Of a stretch of 5,970 nucleotides of DNA, positions 1 through 5,970 are shown one piece after another. Position 1 is the first letter of the stretch. Each line of letters starts with the position of its first letter. The notes beneath the pieces were generated by a model. That model made no database searches, was not told where the DNA came from, and worked only from the letters and a program-made list of their open reading frames with translations. This DNA comes from JBGPIT01 sp041485125. GTDB taxonomy: Bacteria > Desulfobacterota > Binatia > UTPRO1. The stretch is taken from NCBI GenBank assembly GCA_041485125.1, contig JBGPIT010000313.1:1-5970 (forward strand), read 5' to 3'. Made by a program: the position numbers and the translations under genes.

Positions 1-1273
1 CTGCCCTTCGTGCGGCGATCTCCTCGAGGTGCAGCACGATCTCGACGCGCTGAAGACGCGTGCGCCGGCAGCTTGGATGCAGCTCTTCGACTACCGTTGC
101 CGTCGCAACTCCTACCCCTACGGCTCCGGCGTCTGGGGCAAGAAGGAGTGGGTCGTCCCCTTCATCGACAACGAGAACATCGTCTCGACGTACGAGGGCA
201 ACAGCAACCTGCTTTGGGCCGATCGGTACGGCAAGCAGATCCACGTCGAGGACCTTTGGATCAAGCAATGCGGCAACTCGCACACGGGGTCGTTCAAAGA
301 CCTCGGCATGACCGTCCTGGTCTCGGTGGTGAAGCAGATGATCACCGACGGCCTCGCGATCGACGCGGTCGCCTGCGCGTCGACCGGTGACACCTCGGCC
401 GCGCTCGCGTCCTACTGCGCCGCGGCCGGTATCCCCGCGGTGGTCCTGCTGCCGCGCAACAAGGTCTCGGCGGCCCAGCTGGTCCAGCCGCTCGCCAACG
501 GCGCGCTCGTGCTCTCGCTCGACACCGACTTCGACGGCTGCATGGCCGTCGTGCAGCAGATCACCCAGCAGAAGCGCATCTATCTCGCGAACTCGATGAA
601 CAGTCTCCGCATCGAGGGCCAGAAGACGGTCGCGATCGAGATCGTGCAGCAGTTCGACTGGGAGGTGCCGGACTGGATCATCATCCCCGGCGGCAACCTC
701 GGCAACGTGAGCGCCCTCGGCAAGGGCTTTTTGATGATGCAGGAGCTCGGGCTCATCCAGAAGCTGCCGCGCATCTGCGTCGCGCAGGCCGAGCATGCGA
801 ACCCGCTCTACCGCTCGTTCCAGAAGAACTTCGAGAGCTTCGAGCCGATCGCGGCGCAGAAGACGCTCGCGAGCGCGATCCAGATCGGCAACCCGGTGAG
901 CGTCCGGCGTGCGATCCGCACCTTGCAGCGCGTCGACGGCGTCGTCGAGCAGGCGAGCGAGCAGGAGCTCGCCGACGAGTCGGCGCGCGCCGACCGTACC
1001 GGCATGTTCAACTGCCCGCACACCGGCGTCGCACTGGCCGCGCTCCGGAAGCTCGTGGAGCGCAAGACCATCCGCTCGCACGAGCGCGTGGTGGTGATCT
1101 CCACGGCGCACGGCCTCAAGTTCGCCGACCAGAAGACCGCCTACCATCTCGGCGCGCTGCCCGACGTCCGTCCGACCTACCAGAACCTGCCCGTGGAGCT
1201 CGGCGCCGACGCCCGTTCCGTCGCCGACGCGATCGCGCGCCACGTCGAGCGCGCGCGACTCTTGGAGCAGTGA
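1..1273 (+). CDS. thrC: Threonine synthase, plant-like PLP enzyme (5' partial)
   Basis: Converts O-phosphohomoserine to threonine plus phosphate, the last step of threonine synthesis in the cytoplasm. The reading frame is open from position 2 and begins CPSCGDLLEV, half of the Cys-pair element found at the N-terminus of many bacterial threonine synthases, so the true start lies before the window. The GTG at 29 is inside the domain and should not be used as a start. Numbered from that GTG, visible landmarks are the PLP lysine K90 in HTGSFKD (codon 296-298), ASTGDTSAA at 117-125, the phosphate-cradling GGNLGN at 221-226, IQIGNPVS at 284-291 and TAHGLKF at 359-365. The fold is PLP fold type II. 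The stretches PYGSGVW, EGNSNL, LVQP.ANGA, DTDFDGCM and FDWEVPDW match my recollection of plant threonine synthase, an enzyme activated by S-adenosylmethionine. Whether this protein is SAM-activated cannot be told. Its stop overlaps the next gene's ATG. Confidence 0.95.
   Translation, partial: CPSCGDLLEVQHDLDALKTRAPAAWMQLFDYRCRRNSYPYGSGVWGKKEWVVPFIDNENIVSTYEGNSNLLWADRYGKQIHVEDLWIKQCGNSHTGSFKDLGMTVLVSVVKQMITDGLAIDAVACASTGDTSAALASYCAAAGIPAVVLLPRNKVSAAQLVQPLANGALVLSLDTDFDGCMAVVQQITQQKRIYLANSMNSLRIEGQKTVAIEIVQQFDWEVPDWIIIPGGNLGNVSALGKGFLMMQELGLIQKLPRICVAQAEHANPLYRSFQKNFESFEPIAAQKTLASAIQIGNPVSVRRAIRTLQRVDGVVEQASEQELADESARADRTGMFNCPHTGVALAALRKLVERKTIRSHERVVVISTAHGLKFADQKTAYHLGALPDVRPTYQNLPVELGADARSVADAIARHVERARLLEQ
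1264..1267 (+). promoter_or_regulatory. Ribosome binding site inside thrC end
   Basis: GGAG lies five bases before the ATG at 1273, within the last codons of the threonine synthase gene. With the TGATG stop/start overlap it supports ATG 1273 as the start of the downstream gene, rather than the GTG at 1270, and suggests translational coupling. Confidence 0.6.
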
Positions 1274-2544
1274 TGGCGGTGAGCGACCGGAGCCCACGCG
1301 TCCCCGCGAGCGACGCGGCCGACCCGTCGAAAGATCCCGCGCGGACACCCGCCGGCGAGTCGGACGCGCCGCGCCCGCGAGGCTTCAGCACGGCGGCCGT
1401 CCACGCCGGTGAGCCACGCTCCAAGCCGGGGAACGCCCTCGCGACGCCGATCATGCAGACGGCGACCTTCACCTTCGCCAACACGCAAGAGCTGCGCGAC
1501 CACTTCGAGCACCGCATCGAGCGCGAGGAGTACGGCCGCTACGGCAACCCGACGCAGCGGATCGCCGAGCAGAAGCTCGCCGCGCTCGAGGGCGCCGAGG
1601 ACGCGCTCCTCTTCGCGAGCGGCATGGCCGCGATGACGACGACGCTCTTCGCGATGCTCTCGCGCGGCGCCCACGTCGTCGTCACCGACGACTCGTACCG
1701 CCGCACGCGGCAGTTCCTCAACACGGTCCTGCACCGCTACGGCGTCGAGGTGTCGACGGTGCCCGCCGGCGACTACCAGGCGCTCGAGGACGCGATCCGC
1801 CCGACGACCCGCTTGCTCCTCAGCGAGTCGCCGACGAACCCCTACAACTGCATCATCGACCTCGAGCGTTTCGCGGAGATCGGCCGCCGTCACCGGGTAC
1901 GAACGATCATCGACGGCACGTTCGCCACGCCGTACAACCAGCGGCCGCTCGAGGTCGGCGTCGATCTCGTCATGCACTCGGCGACCAAGTACCTCGGCGG
2001 CCACAACGATCTCCTCGCCGGCGCCGTCCTCGGGTCGGCCGAGATGATCGATGCGGTGCGCGCGCTGCACGGTGTCCTGGGGGCCGTGGTCGATCCGTTC
2101 TGCGCCTATCTCCTGCTGCGCGGCCTCAAGACCTTCGCGCTTCGCATGGAACGGCAGAACGCCAACGCCCAGGCGCTCGCCGAGTTCCTCGCCGCGCACC
2201 CCCGTGTGGCGAAGGTCCACTACCCGGGGCTGCCGACGCATCCGCAGCACGAGGTCGCTCGGCGGCAGATGCGCGGCTTCGGCGGCGTCGTGTCGTTCGA
2301 GGTCGCCGGTGACCTCGACGCCGCGTCGCGCGTCGTCGATGCCTGCCGCATCCCGCGCATCGCCCCCTCGCTCGGCGGCGTCGAGAGCCTGATCGAGCAG
2401 CCGGCGCTGATGAGCTTCTACGAGCTCACGACCGAGGAGCGTCTGATGGTCGGCATCAAGGACAACCTGATCCGCTACTCGGTGGGCATCGAGGACGGCG
2501 AGGATCTCATCGCCGACCTCGGCGCCGCGCTGAAGCAGCTGTAG
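1273..2544 (+). CDS. metB: Cystathionine gamma-synthase, plant-like (Cys/Met metabolism PLP enzyme)
   Basis: A 423-residue PLP fold type I enzyme of the Cys/Met metabolism family, which joins cysteine to an activated homoserine to make cystathionine on the way to methionine. Landmarks are YGRYGNPT at 87-94, FASGMAA at 114-120, SESPTNP at 184-190, the PLP-nitrogen aspartate D214 in IIDGTFATP, the Schiff-base lysine K239 in HSATKYLGGHND, and SLGGVESLIEQPA at 366-378. IDGTFATP (rather than the common DNTFATP), SATKYLGGHND and the C-terminal GIKDNL.R.S.G.ED resemble plant cystathionine gamma-synthase, which uses O-phosphohomoserine. Adjacency to threonine synthase, which uses the same substrate, fits. 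An N-terminal stretch of about 36 residues rich in P, A, S, D and R precedes the conserved core (FSTAAVHAGEP) and is probably disordered. I see nothing like the Arabidopsis MTO1 autoregulatory peptide. Cystathionine beta- or gamma-lyase, or an O-acylhomoserine sulfhydrylase, is possible because the family is hard to split by sequence alone. Confidence 0.85.
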   Translation: MAVSDRSPRVPASDAADPSKDPARTPAGESDAPRPRGFSTAAVHAGEPRSKPGNALATPIMQTATFTFANTQELRDHFEHRIEREEYGRYGNPTQRIAEQKLAALEGAEDALLFASGMAAMTTTLFAMLSRGAHVVVTDDSYRRTRQFLNTVLHRYGVEVSTVPAGDYQALEDAIRPTTRLLLSESPTNPYNCIIDLERFAEIGRRHRVRTIIDGTFATPYNQRPLEVGVDLVMHSATKYLGGHNDLLAGAVLGSAEMIDAVRALHGVLGAVVDPFCAYLLLRGLKTFALRMERQNANAQALAEFLAAHPRVAKVHYPGLPTHPQHEVARRQMRGFGGVVSFEVAGDLDAASRVVDACRIPRIAPSLGGVESLIEQPALMSFYELTTEERLMVGIKDNLIRYSVGIEDGEDLIADLGAALKQL

Positions 2545-2566
2545 GACCAGCGGCTCGGCCTGGCGG

Positions 2567-3829
2567 CTACGCTGCGTCGCTCGACGCGTCCCACTCGACC
2601 CACAGCTGCGCCGGACCGCGGAACGAAATATTCGGCGGGAACGCGAGCGCTTGCCCCGCGGTCAAGCGCAGCGTCGGCAGGCGGTGAGTCAGGCACTCGA
2701 GAACGACGCGCGTCTGCAGACGGGCAAGCGCGGCGCCGAGGCAGTAGTGGATGCCGGCGCCGAAGGCGAGATGCGTTCGCGCGTTGGGGCGCGCCAGGTC
2801 GAACGTGTCGGGGTCCGGAAACTGGTCGGGATCACGGTTGGCGGCCGCAAGCACCAGCATGAGCTTGGCCCTCGCCGGGACATCGACGCCGCCGATCACG
2901 ACCGGCGCGGTGGTGATCCGCCGCCACGCGACGACGCTGGTGTCGAACCGCAGCACCTCCTCGACCGCGTTCGGGATCAGCGAGGCATCGCGACAGAGCG
3001 CTTCCCACTGCTCGTAGTGCTGGAGAAGCTGGCGCACGCAGTTGCCGATCAGGTTGCTCGTCGTCTCGTGGCCCGCGAAGCTGAGTCCGTAGATGACGCT
3101 CGTGATCTCATCGACGGAGAGCGCCGCCGAATCGCCGAGGTGAATGCGCAGCAGGTCGCTCGTGAAGTCGTCGCGGGGAGCTGCCAGCCGCCCCGCGACG
3201 AAGCGCTCGCAGTATTGCCAGTACGCGACCATGTTCCGCGCCACCTGCACCTGCACCTCGGGTGAGGGGCGACCCCAGCTGAACATCATCCGGTCGGTGC
3301 ACCAGCTCTTCAGCGTGTCGGTGTCCTCGTCGGGAAACCCGATCAGGGTGAAGATCGTGAGCGCCGGCAGCGGAAAGGCAAGATCGCCGACGAGGTCGGC
3401 GCGCCGCTTGGGAATCATGCTGTCGACGAGCAGGCGCGCACGTTCACGGATCACCGGCTCGAGACGCTTGGTACGGTGCGCCGAGAACGCGGTCATGTTG
3501 TGGGCGCGAATGCGGCCGTGCTTCGGCGGGTCGCAGTTCGACATGGTCGGCTGGGCGCGGAAGCCGTCGGCGAGGATCGCTCGCGCCTCAGGACCGAGCG
3601 GGAACAGCGGACTTTGCGCGATCGCGGCGGAGAACAGGAGCGGATCCGAAAAAATCCGCTCGACGTCGGCGAACCGTGTGACGACCCACATGTCGAGCTC
3701 GCGCGCGTAGAAGACCGGCGCTTCCCGGCGCAGGCGGTTGAGCGTGGGGTATGGGTCGGCGAGGTAGCTGCGAGCGAACGGATCGAACGGGCACGCGGCG
3801 GGAGCGGTCGGAGGATCGAGAGCGGCCAC
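2567..3829 (-). CDS. Cytochrome P450 (soluble bacterial type)
   Basis: A 420-residue heme-thiolate monooxygenase of usual bacterial length, with no N-terminal membrane anchor, so cytoplasmic. The motifs are in order: DPYPTLNRLR near the N-terminus (25-34), the C-helix DPPKHGRIR (100-108), the I-helix AGHETTS (252-258) with the acid-alcohol pair E255/T256 used in oxygen activation, the K-helix ExxR (E291-R294), and the heme loop FGAGIHYCLGAALAR (356-370) with C363 as the iron ligand. It should take electrons from a ferredoxin and ferredoxin reductase, neither of which is encoded here. The substrate cannot be read from the sequence and I do not assign a CYP family. The only plausible start is GTG at 3829: an in-frame stop lies at 3869-3871, and no other start lies between it and the conserved N-terminus. 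No good Shine-Dalgarno precedes it. It lies on the same strand as the glutaredoxin, 65 bp downstream, and converges with the cystathionine gamma-synthase gene. Confidence 0.95.
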   Translation of the reverse strand: MAALDPPTAPAACPFDPFARSYLADPYPTLNRLRREAPVFYARELDMWVVTRFADVERIFSDPLLFSAAIAQSPLFPLGPEARAILADGFRAQPTMSNCDPPKHGRIRAHNMTAFSAHRTKRLEPVIRERARLLVDSMIPKRRADLVGDLAFPLPALTIFTLIGFPDEDTDTLKSWCTDRMMFSWGRPSPEVQVQVARNMVAYWQYCERFVAGRLAAPRDDFTSDLLRIHLGDSAALSVDEITSVIYGLSFAGHETTSNLIGNCVRQLLQHYEQWEALCRDASLIPNAVEEVLRFDTSVVAWRRITTAPVVIGGVDVPARAKLMLVLAAANRDPDQFPDPDTFDLARPNARTHLAFGAGIHYCLGAALARLQTRVVLECLTHRLPTLRLTAGQALAFPPNISFRGPAQLWVEWDASSDAA

Positions 3830-3847
3830 GAGCTTGGCTGTGGACGA

Positions 3848-3867
3848 CGGACGCTCTCGACCGTCCG
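3848..3867 (-). other. Short inverted repeat between glutaredoxin and P450 genes
   Basis: CGGACG at 3848-3853 and CGTCCG at 3862-3867 are perfect reverse complements around an 8-base loop, in the 65-bp gap between the glutaredoxin stop and the P450 start. No T-run follows on the minus strand, so it is not a convincing intrinsic terminator. It could be a weak attenuating hairpin or chance in GC-rich DNA. Confidence 0.25.
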
Positions 3868-3894
3868 CTCAGATGGGCAGTGACGCCGGCGCGC

Positions 3895-4218
3895 TCACGC
3901 CTGGAAAGCGTCGTCGACGATCTTCTGCAGCTCGCCGTTGGCGTGGAGCTCGCGCACGATGTCGCAGCCGCCGAGGAACTTGCCGTTCACGTAGACCTGC
4001 GGGATCGTCGGCCAGTTGGAGTAGCGCTTGATCGCGTCGCGCTTGGCGGGAGAGCTCAGGATGTCGACGGTCTGGAACGGCTTGCCGATCTCCTCGAAGA
4101 TCTCGATGGTGGCAGCGGAGAACCCGCACTGGGGGAAGCTCGGCGTCCCCTTCATGTAGATCATCACCTTGTTGTTGCGGATCTCGTCGTCGATCTCTTT
4201 GGTCACGTCGTCGGCCAT
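3895..4218 (-). CDS. grxD: Monothiol glutaredoxin, Grx4/CGFS type
   Basis: A 107-residue single-domain CGFS glutaredoxin, the usual length for bacterial Grx4. These proteins have little classical reductase activity. They bind a glutathione-ligated [2Fe-2S] cluster as a homodimer, or with a BolA protein, and pass clusters on or report iron status. Visible residues are K23 in YMKGTP, the active-site CGFS at 31-34 that follows FPQ, WPTIPQ at 69-74 with the cis-proline, and GGCDI at 83-87, all used to hold glutathione. The ATG at 4218 is set by a strong upstream GAGGAG. The gene lies 19 bp downstream of the BolA-family gene on the same strand, so the two are very probably one transcript and their products probably partners. 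No unusual residues were noticed. Confidence 0.97.
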   Translation of the reverse strand: MADDVTKEIDDEIRNNKVMIYMKGTPSFPQCGFSAATIEIFEEIGKPFQTVDILSSPAKRDAIKRYSNWPTIPQVYVNGKFLGGCDIVRELHANGELQKIVDDAFQA

Positions 4219-4225
4219 CGGGTTG

Positions 4226-4231
4226 CTCCTC
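4226..4231 (-). promoter_or_regulatory. Shine-Dalgarno for glutaredoxin gene
   Basis: On the minus strand GAGGAG lies seven bases before the ATG at 4218. It is the clearest ribosome binding site in the window and fixes that start. It sits in the 19-bp gap after the BolA-family stop codon. Confidence 0.8.
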
Positions 4232-4237
4232 GTTCGG

Positions 4238-4474
4238 TTAGCGCTCGTCCGGAGTGACGGTCTTCAGTTGTAGGGCGTGGATGCGCGGCATCAGGTCGGC
4301 GAGCGCGCGGTACACCATCTGGTGGCGCTCGACGAGACTCTTGCCGGCGAATGCCGGGCTCACGACGGCGACGGCGAAGTGGTCGCCGCCACCCGTCGAG
4401 TCGGCAGCGTCGACGCTCCCCGCGGGAAACGCGCGCACCAGACTATCGCGGATCTCGTCCTCCAGCGGCATCAT
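4238..4474 (-). CDS. BolA-family protein (short BolA2/IbaG-like)
   Basis: A 78-residue single BolA domain, close to the short BolA2/IbaG-type length rather than that of the longer E. coli BolA. It shows GGGDHFAV at 28-35, FAGKSLVERHQMVY at 42-55 with the family's invariant histidine at H51, and IHALQLKTVTPDE at 65-77. BolA proteins pair with CGFS glutaredoxins through a shared [2Fe-2S] cluster. In this family one ligand is the C-terminal histidine and another is a His or Cys in the loop before it. Here there is no cysteine at all, so H32 or another loop residue would have to serve, as in the histidine-type BolAs. The next gene downstream is the glutaredoxin, which supports this role. Two tandem ATGs (4474 and 4471) could both start translation, and neither has a clear Shine-Dalgarno. 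Confidence 0.93.
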   Translation of the reverse strand: MMPLEDEIRDSLVRAFPAGSVDAADSTGGGDHFAVAVVSPAFAGKSLVERHQMVYRALADLMPRIHALQLKTVTPDER

Positions 4475-4534
4475 TCTGAGCTATCTTAGGCGGTCCGCAG
4501 TGGCAAGGCATAGGCCCGTTTGGCATGCTCCGGC
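4475..4534. promoter_or_regulatory. Divergent intergenic region between bolA-type gene and CLC gene
   Basis: This 60-bp gap separates two divergently transcribed genes, so it should carry promoter elements for the BolA-Grx operon leftward and the CLC gene rightward. I cannot pick convincing -35/-10 pairs. On the minus strand TAAGAT could be a -10 close to the BolA start, but no -35 lies at the right distance. A small palindrome, GCGGTCCGC at 4490-4498, is the only symmetry noticed and may be chance. Confidence 0.35.
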
Positions 4535-5970
4535 GTGGTGCGACTCACACGTCCAGTCCTCTCGCCGCGCACCGAGTACACCGGGCTCGTTCTCGTCGCG
4601 ACGCTGATCGGGATCCTCGGGGCGGTCGGCAACATCGTCTTCCGCTACGCGATCACCTTCGCGGGGATCGCCTTCGCGACCCTGGGCGCGCTGATGATGC
4701 CGTGGCCGCGCTGGGCGCCGCCGATCGTGCTCGCTGCCGGCGCGATCGTCCTGCTCGGGCTCGAGCGTCTCTTTCCCGGCCACGCGCTCGGCTACGGGTT
4801 CCCGCGCTTCCTCGAGATGATCCATCTCGAGGGCGGCCGGGTGAAGAAGCGCTGGATGATCGTGAAGACGCTCGGCGCCGCGGTGTCGCTCGGCGCCGGC
4901 GCGTCGGTCGGCCGCGAAGGGCCGATCGCGCAGATCGGCGGCTCGATCGGCTCGGCGGTGGCGCAGATGCTCCGGACCTCGACCGAGCGCACCAAGCTCT
5001 TCGTCGCCTGCGGCGCCGCGGCCGGCATCTCGACCACGTTCAACGCGCCGATCGCCGGCGTGATGTTCGCGCAGGAGATCATCCTCCTCGGCGAGATGGA
5101 GCTCGCGAACTTCAGCCTGCTGGTGATCTCGACGGCGGCCGCCGTCATCACCTCGCACGCGGCGCTCGGCGCCGAGAACGTCTTCGCGGTGCCGCGCTTC
5201 CAACTCGCGAGCTACTGGGAGCTCCTCACCTACGGCGCGATGGGTCTGATCCTCGGCGCCGTCGCCGCCGGCTACACGCGCCTCTTCTACTTCTCGCTCG
5301 ACCGCGCCGCGAAGCTCCAGCTCTCGACGCCGGCGAAGCTGATCGCCGGCCTGGTGATCGTCGGCGTCGTCGGGATCGCGCTGCCGCAGAACCTCTCCGA
5401 CGGCTACCCGACGATCAACGAGGCGCTCGCGGGCCGCCTGGCGTGGCCGCTCATGGCGACGCTCGCGATCGCGAAGATGGGGACGAGCTGCCTCTCGCTC
5501 GCGGCCGGCGCGCCGGGCGGCGTCTTCGGCCCGATCTTCTTCATCGGCGCGATGAGCGGCGGCGCGTTCCGCGCGCTCTCGACGGTCTTCCTGCCCGGCC
5601 TCACTGGTCCGCGCGGCTCGTACGCGCTGGTCGGCCTCGCGACCTTCCTCGCCGCCTGCACGCACGCGCCGCTGACGGCGATCTTCCTGCTCTTCGAGAT
5701 GACCGGCAGCTACGAGATCGCGCTGCCGGCGCTGATCACCACGATCCTCGGCGTGATCATCTCGACCAACATCGAATCCGAGTCGATCGACACGATCGGC
5801 CTGGCGCGCGCCGGCAAGAGCCTGCGGCCGCCGCGCGAGCAGATCATGGATCTGATCCCGGTCGCGTCGGCGCTGCACCGCGAGGTCGAGTCGATCGCCG
5901 CCGACACGCCCGTGAGCGAGGTGCTGCGGATCGTGAGCGAGAGCCGCGCCACGACGTTCCCGGTGGTCGA
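4535..5970 (+). CDS. CLC-family chloride channel / Cl-/H+ antiporter with C-terminal CBS region (3' partial)
   Basis: The frame from GTG 4535 stays open to the window end: 478 codons without a stop. It encodes a polytopic inner-membrane protein of the CLC family, which forms homodimers moving chloride, in many members in exchange for protons. Visible motifs are GYGFP at 86-90 (the GSGIP position), GREGPIAQIGG at 126-136 with gating glutamate E128, FNAPIAGVMFAQE at 169-181, APGGVFGP at 326-333, FLAACTHAPLTAIFLLFEMTG at 371-391 and a cytosolic tail from about 435. ADTPVSEVLRIV at 456-467 begins a CBS domain, cut by the edge. Relative to E. coli ClC-ec1, the residues at the Ser107, Glu203 and Tyr445 positions appear to be Y87, I182 and D419. 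An in-frame stop at 4511-4513 limits the start to GTG 4535 or 4538, or less likely TTG 4520. No Shine-Dalgarno is obvious. The gene is divergent from the BolA-Grx pair. Channel versus antiporter cannot be decided. Confidence 0.93.
   Translation, partial: MVRLTRPVLSPRTEYTGLVLVATLIGILGAVGNIVFRYAITFAGIAFATLGALMMPWPRWAPPIVLAAGAIVLLGLERLFPGHALGYGFPRFLEMIHLEGGRVKKRWMIVKTLGAAVSLGAGASVGREGPIAQIGGSIGSAVAQMLRTSTERTKLFVACGAAAGISTTFNAPIAGVMFAQEIILLGEMELANFSLLVISTAAAVITSHAALGAENVFAVPRFQLASYWELLTYGAMGLILGAVAAGYTRLFYFSLDRAAKLQLSTPAKLIAGLVIVGVVGIALPQNLSDGYPTINEALAGRLAWPLMATLAIAKMGTSCLSLAAGAPGGVFGPIFFIGAMSGGAFRALSTVFLPGLTGPRGSYALVGLATFLAACTHAPLTAIFLLFEMTGSYEIALPALITTILGVIISTNIESESIDTIGLARAGKSLRPPREQIMDLIPVASALHREVESIAADTPVSEVLRIVSESRATTFPVV

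Noticed and set aside
29..31. GTG as the start of threonine synthase
   Set aside because: The frame is open back to position 2 and encodes a conserved CPSCGDLLE segment just before it, so the GTG is an internal valine and the gene is cut by the window edge.
1177..2250. A 357-codon open frame on the minus strand, antisense to cystathionine gamma-synthase
   Set aside because: Low-complexity Arg/Glu/Val/Ala composition and full overlap with a clear PLP enzyme gene. It is a codon-bias shadow.
2545..2566. Possible bidirectional terminator between the convergent stops
   Set aside because: The 22 bases hold only a weak CCAG/CTGG pairing with mismatches and no T-run on either strand, so it is not supportable as a terminator.
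2651..3265. A 204-codon plus-strand frame antisense to the P450
   Set aside because: No recognisable motif. The P450 on the other strand has all its signature motifs.
4490..4498. GCGGTCCGC palindrome in the divergent gap as an operator
   Set aside because: Four-base arms are expected by chance in DNA this GC-rich, and no second copy was noticed nearby.
4481..5878. A 465-codon open frame on the minus strand, antisense to the CLC gene
   Set aside because: Its translation is dominated by Arg, Asp, Glu, Ala and His without any domain pattern, typical of the antisense shadow of a GC-rich gene. The plus strand at the same place encodes an unmistakable CLC protein.

Overview
This is a GC-rich, densely coding bacterial chromosome segment. 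It holds six protein genes, two of them cut by the window edges. There are no RNA genes, mobile elements or CRISPR arrays that I can see. The third-position G/C bias, GTG starts, tight spacing and gene mix (plant-like methionine/threonine enzymes, an orphan cytochrome P450, a Grx4-BolA pair, a CLC transporter with CBS domains) suggest a soil or environmental bacterium of a deltaproteobacterial-type lineage such as Myxococcota or Binatota. That placement is an impression from protein resemblance, not a demonstrated result.

Positions 1-2544, plus strand: threonine synthase (5' end outside the window) is followed by a Cys/Met-metabolism PLP enzyme best called cystathionine gamma-synthase. The stop and start overlap in TGATG, so translation is probably coupled. 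Both proteins look more like the plant enzymes than like the E. coli ones. In plants both enzymes compete for O-phosphohomoserine, so this pair may encode a plant-style branch point between threonine and methionine.

Positions 2567-4474, minus strand: reading from right to left, a BolA-family protein, a CGFS monothiol glutaredoxin 19 bp downstream of it, and after a 65-bp gap a soluble bacterial cytochrome P450. BolA and CGFS glutaredoxins form a [2Fe-2S]-bridged complex used in iron-sulfur/iron homeostasis, so the first two make functional sense as an operon. The P450 may be a read-through passenger or have its own promoter. It converges on the cystathionine gamma-synthase gene with only 22 bp between stops.

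Positions 4535-5970, plus strand: a CLC-family chloride channel/transporter, divergent from bolA and running off the right edge inside a C-terminal CBS region. It keeps the gating glutamate but has unusual residues at three other positions that define the chloride and proton pathways. That and the plant-like TS-CGS pair are the two observations most worth a second look. I did not find a wholly new multi-gene system here.
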